From positions 1-10,965 of the forward strand of contig CAYUAP010000157.1 of assembly GCA_964442735.1 (NCBI GenBank): DNA of 10,965 bases, read 5' to 3'. The position numbers and the translations under genes were made by a program. Position 1 is the stretch's first letter. Every line of letters begins with the position of its first letter. The notes under the pieces are model-generated. The model was not told where the DNA came from and ran no database searches. It saw nothing but the letters and a program-made list of their open reading frames with translations. This DNA comes from JAUNBG01 sp964442735. GTDB taxonomy: Bacteria > Planctomycetota > Planctomycetia > Pirellulales > Thermoguttaceae. Shown piece after piece: positions 6,777 to 10,965 of the stretch.

Positions 6777-8222
6777 TTATTGGGTACAGACAATTGTTTG
6801 TATATTCATTAATTTACCAAGTTTTTCAAGTTTATGGGCGATATGTCCAACGCCAATGGCGCAATGATGGGCGGGGCCGTGCTGGCACCAGACGTCGATG
6901 AATTTTCGTGCGCCTGTCGCGAATCGATATCGGCTATTGGTATTTCCGATTTCCAGAATGGGACCAGGTACCGATTCTCCTTCCGCAACCAGGAACTTTA
7001 GTTGTCCGTCTGGCGCATCTACCAGGGCTAGTAATGTGACCGGCCCATGTTTAACGGACATTTCCACACTCAAGCCCTGTCCGACTTTTCCATGATAGAC
7101 TTTTAGGGCACGTAATTTGGTTTTACCTTCCGCTATTTTTATATGGCCAGGACCGTCGTGTCCCATTAGAACGATATCGTCGTTGAAATCCATGGCATAG
7201 AATTCGGTAAAGGAGCCCCCTATACCGAAAAGATCGAGTATCTTCATGGCCTGGACATTTTTAACTTCGTATTCTCCCGCTACGGGAACACCGTTGGCGG
7301 TTAGAAGGGAATTACCGACGATAACGGAACTAATCAGATCGACGTAACGTTCGTCGCCTGTTCCGTTGACGAAGTAGGCGAGGGCTCCCAATTGATGTTC
7401 CTGAACGAGATGATCGAGTCCGACCGCTGTTTGGGCCGCCTGCCGAATTGATGTTTCACTACAGTCCGATTGAATATCGAAATATTCGTGGATTTCATTG
7501 ACTTTACGTTCGAGAAGATCGGGAGACACTGTTCGCGATTTATCGAGAAGTTCCGCCATTTCAAGAAGTTCGAAATGGGTTCCCAATTGTGCGGAATGAA
7601 CTGTTAGATCACTATAGATATCCAGCATACCGCAATAGTAATGTCCAAGGAGACCGACCCGATTGACGCGGAGGGCACGGGCCACTTTTGCGGCGTCTAA
7701 ATAGTCGTATATTTCATTCCAGGCAAGCGGATCATCTGTTAAGGTTCCGGTAATCTGTTGAAATGGAATACCGGAGCGGAGAAAGACGTTTGCTATTTCC
7801 GGAACGGTACAGGCCTGACAGAATCGGAGCCATTCCCCTGTCATTTGGGTTCGGTCGTTCATGGCATTGAATGTTTGATAGTCGATTGCTTTTTCCGGCT
7901 GGAGATTGAGAACGATTACCGGGACTTTTGCCCCTTGAATGATCGGAAGTACTGTTGAAGACAGCGCGTATGTCGTTATATAAAGGAAGATGATATCTAC
8001 TTCTGTCTTCTTGAAATATTCGGAAGTCTCCTGGGCTTTCAGGGGGGTATCGACCAGTCCCGAATTGACGACCTCGGCTCCGGTCTTGACCAGTTCCGTT
8101 TCGATATGATTCAAATAGTGACAGAGTGTGTCATGAAGACCTTTAAACTGTGGCCAATAGGTTTCAAGGCCTATTCCAAAAAGACCCACTTTTACCTCTT
8201 TTGCGGTTCCTGTGACAACCAT
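6777..8222 (-). CDS. L-arabinose/L-fucose isomerase-like protein
   Basis: This 481-residue cytoplasmic protein belongs to the L-arabinose isomerase superfamily (AraA-like), whose members interconvert aldoses and ketoses with a divalent metal such as manganese. The metal ligands of E. coli AraA (E306, E333, H350, H450) appear to match E317 (AGEYEVK), E340 (GGSFTEFY), H355 (LMGHDG) and H452 or H453 (GPAHHCAIG). Activity is therefore plausible. The N-terminal part (KVGLFGIGLETYWPQF onward) fits the substrate-binding Rossmann-like domain. Overall similarity to true AraA looks low, so the sugar is uncertain and I give no symbol. AGGAGG (8227-8232, read on the minus strand) lies 4 nt before the ATG, slightly close but convincing. 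No kinase, epimerase or sugar transporter adjoins it. It is convergent with the DUF1080 gene and divergent from ispH. Confidence 0.8.
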   Translation of the reverse strand: MVVTGTAKEVKVGLFGIGLETYWPQFKGLHDTLCHYLNHIETELVKTGAEVVNSGLVDTPLKAQETSEYFKKTEVDIIFLYITTYALSSTVLPIIQGAKVPVIVLNLQPEKAIDYQTFNAMNDRTQMTGEWLRFCQACTVPEIANVFLRSGIPFQQITGTLTDDPLAWNEIYDYLDAAKVARALRVNRVGLLGHYYCGMLDIYSDLTVHSAQLGTHFELLEMAELLDKSRTVSPDLLERKVNEIHEYFDIQSDCSETSIRQAAQTAVGLDHLVQEHQLGALAYFVNGTGDERYVDLISSVIVGNSLLTANGVPVAGEYEVKNVQAMKILDLFGIGGSFTEFYAMDFNDDIVLMGHDGPGHIKIAEGKTKLRALKVYHGKVGQGLSVEMSVKHGPVTLLALVDAPDGQLKFLVAEGESVPGPILEIGNTNSRYRFATGARKFIDVWCQHGPAHHCAIGVGHIAHKLEKLGKLMNIQTIVCTQ

Positions 8223-8305
8223 AACGCCTCCTGTTTTCTAAAAATTTATCTGTATTCATTCTGTGGGGGGAAACATCTCGTGTTTACACTTGAGTTATCA
8301 TTGAT

Positions 8306-8334
8306 AGTTTATCTGAATGATTGTCGTTTTACAA
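8306..8334 (-). promoter_or_regulatory. Weak candidate promoter of the isomerase gene
   Basis: On the minus strand TTGTAA (8329-8334) and TAAACT (8306-8311) are 17 bp apart, each matching 4 of 6 positions. An 11-bp palindrome, TATCATTGATA (8296-8306), overlaps the expected transcript start and could be an operator. Both points are pattern matches only. Confidence 0.25.
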
Positions 8335-8360
8335 TATCACTCTTAAATTTTTTTGTACTC

Positions 8361-8389
8361 TTGTGAAGTATGTTCCATTTTGATAAAAT
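8361..8389 (+). promoter_or_regulatory. Candidate promoter of ispH
   Basis: TTGTGA (8361-8366) and TAAAAT (8384-8389) are separated by 17 bp. The -10 box matches 5 of 6 positions. A transcript starting near 8396 would have a leader of about 50 nt before the ATG at 8447. Confidence 0.4.
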
Positions 8390-8446
8390 TCAAGAGATTT
8401 TATTTCAATGAATTACAGGGAAGACTATTATTGAAAAAGGTTGTAT

Positions 8447-9343
8447 ATGGAACCTAAAGAAAAACTTGATGTATTATTAGCCTGTCCGCGCGGATATTGT
8501 GCGGGCGTTAAACGGGCTATTGCTCTACTGGAGGAGGTTTTGATAAAAGAAAAACATCCTGTCTATGTTTATCATGAACTGGTTCATAATAAACGTATTG
8601 TTAATGAATTTCGAAAAAGGGGGGTTCATTTCGTCGAAAATATCGACGAGGTTCCGGAAGGCAAAACCCTTTTGTTTTCCGCGCATGGTGTCTCGCCGGA
8701 AATTCGAAATAAAGCAATCGCGAGAAATTTAAAGACCATTAACGCCACCTGTTCTCTTGTCGCGCGTATTCATCAGCAGGTTGTCGATTACAGAAAACGG
8801 GGCTTTCATATTATTCTGATTGGGCATGAAGGTCATGACGAAGTCGTCGGTATTCTTGGGGAGGCGCCTGATAATATTTCACTACTATCCTCCAGTGATG
8901 CGATTGATTCATTGAACCTCCCTGAAGGAAAGCCTGTGACCTGTGTTATGCAGACTACTTTATCGGCGGAAAAATCCATGGCCTGTTTAACTCAATTACA
9001 GAATCGATTTCCCCAACTGGTACTACCAAATAAAACGGCGGTCTGTCATGCAACGGAGGAGCATCAGGAGGCGGTTCGAAGGAGTGTGCCTGGAAGGGAA
9101 CTCGTTCTCGTCGTGGGAAGTCAAAATAGTTCCAATACGAAACGTCTTTGGGAACTGGCAAAAGAACTGGTCGATCATTCCTATTTGGTGGACGATACCA
9201 GTGAACTTCGGACCGAATGGTTTCATAACGGACAAAAGATTTTAATCACTTCCGGGGCTAGTGTGCCGGAAATTATTGTTCAAGAGTGTGTCGAATGGCT
9301 CAAACAAAAATATGATGTCCAACTGACGGATGCTTCACTTTAG
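8447..9343 (+). CDS. ispH: 4-hydroxy-3-methylbut-2-enyl diphosphate reductase (IspH/LytB)
   Basis: IspH is the last enzyme of the MEP pathway. It reductively converts HMBPP to isopentenyl and dimethylallyl diphosphate with an iron-sulfur cluster. The 298-residue protein carries the three cluster cysteines: C18 (PRGYCAGV), C102 (INATCSLV) and C200 (TAVCHAT). It also has substrate-site residues H47 (LVHN), H80 (SAHGVS), H127-E128 (GHEGH) and T170-T171 (MQTTLS), plus the GSQNSSNTKRL and ITSGASVPE signatures. Length is close to that of other bacterial IspH proteins. I prefer the ATG at 8447 because AAAAAGG (8434-8440) lies 6 nt before it; a TTG at 8441 directly abuts that site. No other MEP gene is adjacent, so it is probably monocistronic. 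Its stop codon lies within the first unit of a 13-bp tandem repeat. Confidence 0.95.
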   Translation: MEPKEKLDVLLACPRGYCAGVKRAIALLEEVLIKEKHPVYVYHELVHNKRIVNEFRKRGVHFVENIDEVPEGKTLLFSAHGVSPEIRNKAIARNLKTINATCSLVARIHQQVVDYRKRGFHIILIGHEGHDEVVGILGEAPDNISLLSSSDAIDSLNLPEGKPVTCVMQTTLSAEKSMACLTQLQNRFPQLVLPNKTAVCHATEEHQEAVRRSVPGRELVLVVGSQNSSNTKRLWELAKELVDHSYLVDDTSELRTEWFHNGQKILITSGASVPEIIVQECVEWLKQKYDVQLTDASL

Positions 9344-9380
9344 TACTATCTGTTAGTACCATGTATTAGTACCATGTATA

Positions 9381-9523
9381 TTATACTTTAGGACGTTATG
9401 AATTCGTCATTTCCCGGGAGTGCGGACGCCATGCCTGACAGCAGGCAGGTCTCGTCCGTATCCTCTAAAACAGGTGTCTCGCCTGTTTTGAAAAACAGGC
9501 TTTTATAACGACCTTGAATATAT
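9381..9523 (+). repeat. Palindromic double-hairpin element, copy 4 (with nested insertion)
   Basis: This copy aligns with copy 3 from TTATACT through CTTGAATATAT, and its core matches copies 1 and 2. The first hairpin's arms GGACG (9424-9428) and CGTCC (9453-9457) are split by 21 extra bases (9429-9449), themselves a palindrome, TGCCTG/CAGGCA. The second hairpin is AAAACAGGTG with CGCCTGTTTT (9467-9489, TCT loop, one G-T wobble). The short outer inverted repeat is CGTTAT/ATAACG (9394-9399 and 9505-9510). Confidence 0.8.
9481..9504 (+). terminator. Candidate ispH terminator within palindromic copy 4
   Basis: GCCTGTTTT (9481-9489) and AAAACAGGC (9492-9500) can form a 9-bp stem followed at once by TTTT. 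This looks like an intrinsic terminator about 140 bp after the ispH stop. It shares its left arm with the preceding hairpin (9467-9489), so the two cannot form together. Real loop size would be about 4 nt. Confidence 0.4.
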
Positions 9524-9572
9524 CTGTTAGATCCATCTGTTAGAACCATGTAAAAGGTTTTTTTTTCAATAT

Positions 9573-9613
9573 AAAAAAAGCGCAGACAAACAATTACAGT
9601 TTGCCGCGCTTTA
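9573..9613 (-). terminator. Intrinsic terminator of the DUF1559 gene
   Basis: Read on the minus strand, an AAAGCGC/GCGCTTT stem (9607-9613 with 9577-9583) continues past a small bulge into GGCAAAC/GTTTG pairing. It is followed by a run of T residues (complement of A 9573-9579). It lies about 50 bp after the DUF1559 stop codon and has the classic rho-independent form. Confidence 0.8.
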
Positions 9614-9665
9614 ACAATGTCTTGAGATGAAAACAAAAGTTTATGTTTTCGAGCATCCTGTAAAA

Positions 9666-10835
9666 TTACAGGGTTACAGTTTCGCCACCATTGATGGAAC
9701 CAATAGCACCCCAAACGCCATAGGGACTTTTACCGGTTGGATCGGCATCCGTAGCCTGGGAATTATAGGTTCCCGAATAATTTGTAGAATTTGTATCGAC
9801 AGTTTCGGAAATAAAGCGAACGGAACCATCTCCATAGCAAGCATTAACACCACCGGAGTGGTAGCTGGATGCGGCGCAAAGGGCCCGTGCGTTACATTCC
9901 AAACCACTTGTTCTGTAGTTAGCCGCGCAGGATGGGGCATTAGGAGGCAATACGGTTTGGAAACCGGTCTTTAAAACGGCCCCATGACCATGGGCAGATC
10001 CTCGGTCAAATTGCGTTACTCCATCATTGGAGGTAACATTTAATATTTTAGGATCGGTCGCATTTGCCGCCAAATTAAGACATTCCGTAATGGAGGTGAC
10101 ATAACCGATACCACCTTTTTTATTTCGGTCATAATCACTAGCCGTTCCACGTGCCATTTCAGAAACGGCGAGTGTATTGGAAAGACCATCGGTAATTGCG
10201 GCCATGGTATTCCAGCGAACATTCGGAACGGTAGAGGCACCGCCCGGATATTGATTCACAGAACCACCTGCAATGAATCCTCGGGTGGTTGACTGCCAGG
10301 CGGAAGACATCCACGCTCGGTCTCCATAGCAGAAGCAGTAGGTGGTTCCAGCCCGTGTTCCACGACCCATTTGGGTTGCCTGTGGATCGGATGGACAGTT
10401 TACGGCAGCATAAATCTGCCCAAACGTTGTTCCATTGGACCAGCGAACATTATCGGACCAACAATTTTGGTTTCCTGTTCCCGATGCGATAACGGCTTCC
10501 CAACGTGCTGTTTGTTCCATAAAGGGATACAGCGCTATGTGCGGACTACATACGCCCCATGTAAAAGCACCATGGGTTCCATTCGATCCGCAACGACTCG
10601 GTAACGCGTTATGCGTGTCGTGATAATTATGAAGTGCCAGTCCTATCTGTTTCAGTTTGTTGGAACATTCCATACGACGTGCCGCTTCACGTGCCGCTTG
10701 AACCGCTGGTAAAAGAAGGGCAATTAAAATACCAATAATAGCGATAACAACCAATAATTCAACCAGTGTAAAACCAAACAGGCTACGATTTTTCGTTCCC
10801 TTTTCCCTCTTGTCAAAATGGAAGTACTTTGTCAT
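9666..10835 (-). CDS. DUF1559 pseudopilin-like protein (H-X9-DG)
   Basis: This 389-residue protein has a type IV/type II prepilin N-terminus. After a charged leader, processing is expected at Gly21-Phe22, with Glu at position +5 (E26) of FTLVELLVVIAIIGILIALLLPAVQAAREAARR. The body fits DUF1559 (SBP_bac_10-like), a family greatly expanded in planctomycetes. The C-terminal H-X9-DG motif is present as H326 (SYHSGGVNACYG) followed by D336-G337. Many cysteines suggest disulfides outside the cytoplasm. Such proteins are thought to join pilus-like or secretion fibres, but individual roles are mostly untested. The reading frame is open upstream to 10958, but I place the start at 10835. AGGAGA (10842-10847) is 7 nt away there, and the extra 41 residues are unlike any pilin leader. 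It is a single gene. Confidence 0.92.
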   Translation of the reverse strand: MTKYFHFDKREKGTKNRSLFGFTLVELLVVIAIIGILIALLLPAVQAAREAARRMECSNKLKQIGLALHNYHDTHNALPSRCGSNGTHGAFTWGVCSPHIALYPFMEQTARWEAVIASGTGNQNCWSDNVRWSNGTTFGQIYAAVNCPSDPQATQMGRGTRAGTTYCFCYGDRAWMSSAWQSTTRGFIAGGSVNQYPGGASTVPNVRWNTMAAITDGLSNTLAVSEMARGTASDYDRNKKGGIGYVTSITECLNLAANATDPKILNVTSNDGVTQFDRGSAHGHGAVLKTGFQTVLPPNAPSCAANYRTSGLECNARALCAASSYHSGGVNACYGDGSVRFISETVDTNSTNYSGTYNSQATDADPTGKSPYGVWGAIGSINGGETVTL

Positions 10836-10965
10836 AAATTTTCTCCTACAATAACATTCCTTTATTTTTAACGGTTTGACAATACCGTTTATTACGCAAT
10901 CTGTTTTTTGGTAACTATTAAGTCCATTGCAGTAACACCCAAGCGAAGGAATTCCCAAACCTACA
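10836..10965 (-). promoter_or_regulatory. Upstream region of the DUF1559 gene with a palindrome
   Basis: This AT-rich stretch should contain the promoter of the DUF1559 gene. I see no convincing -35/-10 pair on the minus strand. An interrupted palindrome, AACGGT-N8-ACCGTT (10870-10889), lies about 35 bp before the start codon. It could be an operator or a leader hairpin. Confidence 0.3.

Larger units (their letters stand above)
9340..9552 (+). repeat. 13-bp tandem repeat array split by a palindromic element
   Basis: Units are TTAGTACTATCTG (9340-9352, containing the ispH TAG stop), TTAGTACCATGTA (9353-9365 and 9366-9378, identical), then after about 150 bp of palindromic element TTAGATCCATCTG (9527-9539) and TTAGAACCATGTA (9540-9552). 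The phase restarts exactly on the far side. The units end alternately in ATCTG or ATGTA, which hints at an older 26-bp period. Confidence 0.8.

Noticed and set aside
8106..8366. 86-codon plus-strand frame across the isomerase/ispH intergenic region
   Set aside because: Most of it is antisense to the isomerase start, it lacks a ribosome site, and it covers the likely divergent promoters.
9627..9974. 115-codon plus-strand frame
   Set aside because: It is antisense to the well-supported DUF1559 gene and has no recognisable domain.
10836..10958. 41-residue N-terminal extension of the DUF1559 protein
   Set aside because: The ATG at 10835 has a well-placed AGGAGA and gives a normal short prepilin leader. 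The extension is Cys-rich and looks noncoding.

Overview
The window most likely comes from a planctomycete (Planctomycetota). The strongest pointers are a DUF1559 pseudopilin with an H-X9-DG motif, a secreted DUF1080 (3-keto-disaccharide hydrolase type) protein, and membrane-fusion proteins with C-terminal EF-hands. Intergenic DNA carries a recurring palindromic repeat. The DNA looks moderately AT-rich for this phylum. That might suit a host-associated or anaerobic lineage, but this is a guess. I see no tRNA, rRNA, CRISPR array, transposase or phage gene.

Layout. 1-139: two perfect 53-bp copies of a double-hairpin repeat. 215-1051 (+): OmpA-like lipoprotein with a coiled coil. 1281-5464 (+): two paralogous HlyD/RND-type adaptor proteins, overlapping by 4 bp, each with an N-terminal membrane anchor, a lipoyl/hairpin/barrel adaptor core, a low-complexity linker and a pair of EF-hands. 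No pump or ABC transporter gene accompanies them here. 5465-5813: short tandem repeats, a diverged copy of the palindromic element, and the leader of the next gene. 5814-6596 (+): secreted DUF1080 protein. 6777-8222 (-): L-arabinose/L-fucose isomerase-like protein with the metal ligands intact, convergent with DUF1080 and divergent from ispH. 8447-9343 (+): ispH, the last enzyme of the MEP isoprenoid pathway. 9340-9552: a 13-bp tandem repeat array beginning in the ispH stop codon and interrupted by a fourth palindromic element. 9666-10835 (-): DUF1559 pseudopilin with a clear intrinsic terminator.

How the parts relate. Only the two adaptors form an obvious operon. The OmpA-like lipoprotein and the adaptors all act at the cell envelope. 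DUF1080 and the isomerase are both sugar-related, but they are convergent and probably transcribed separately. ispH is housekeeping. The most unusual material is the palindromic element family. All four copies lie in the same orientation. Two of them sit directly downstream of co-directional genes, some substitutions keep stems paired through G-T wobbles, and one copy has a second palindrome inserted in its first hairpin plus two mutually exclusive downstream hairpins. The EF-hand-tailed tandem adaptors are the most interesting protein system.
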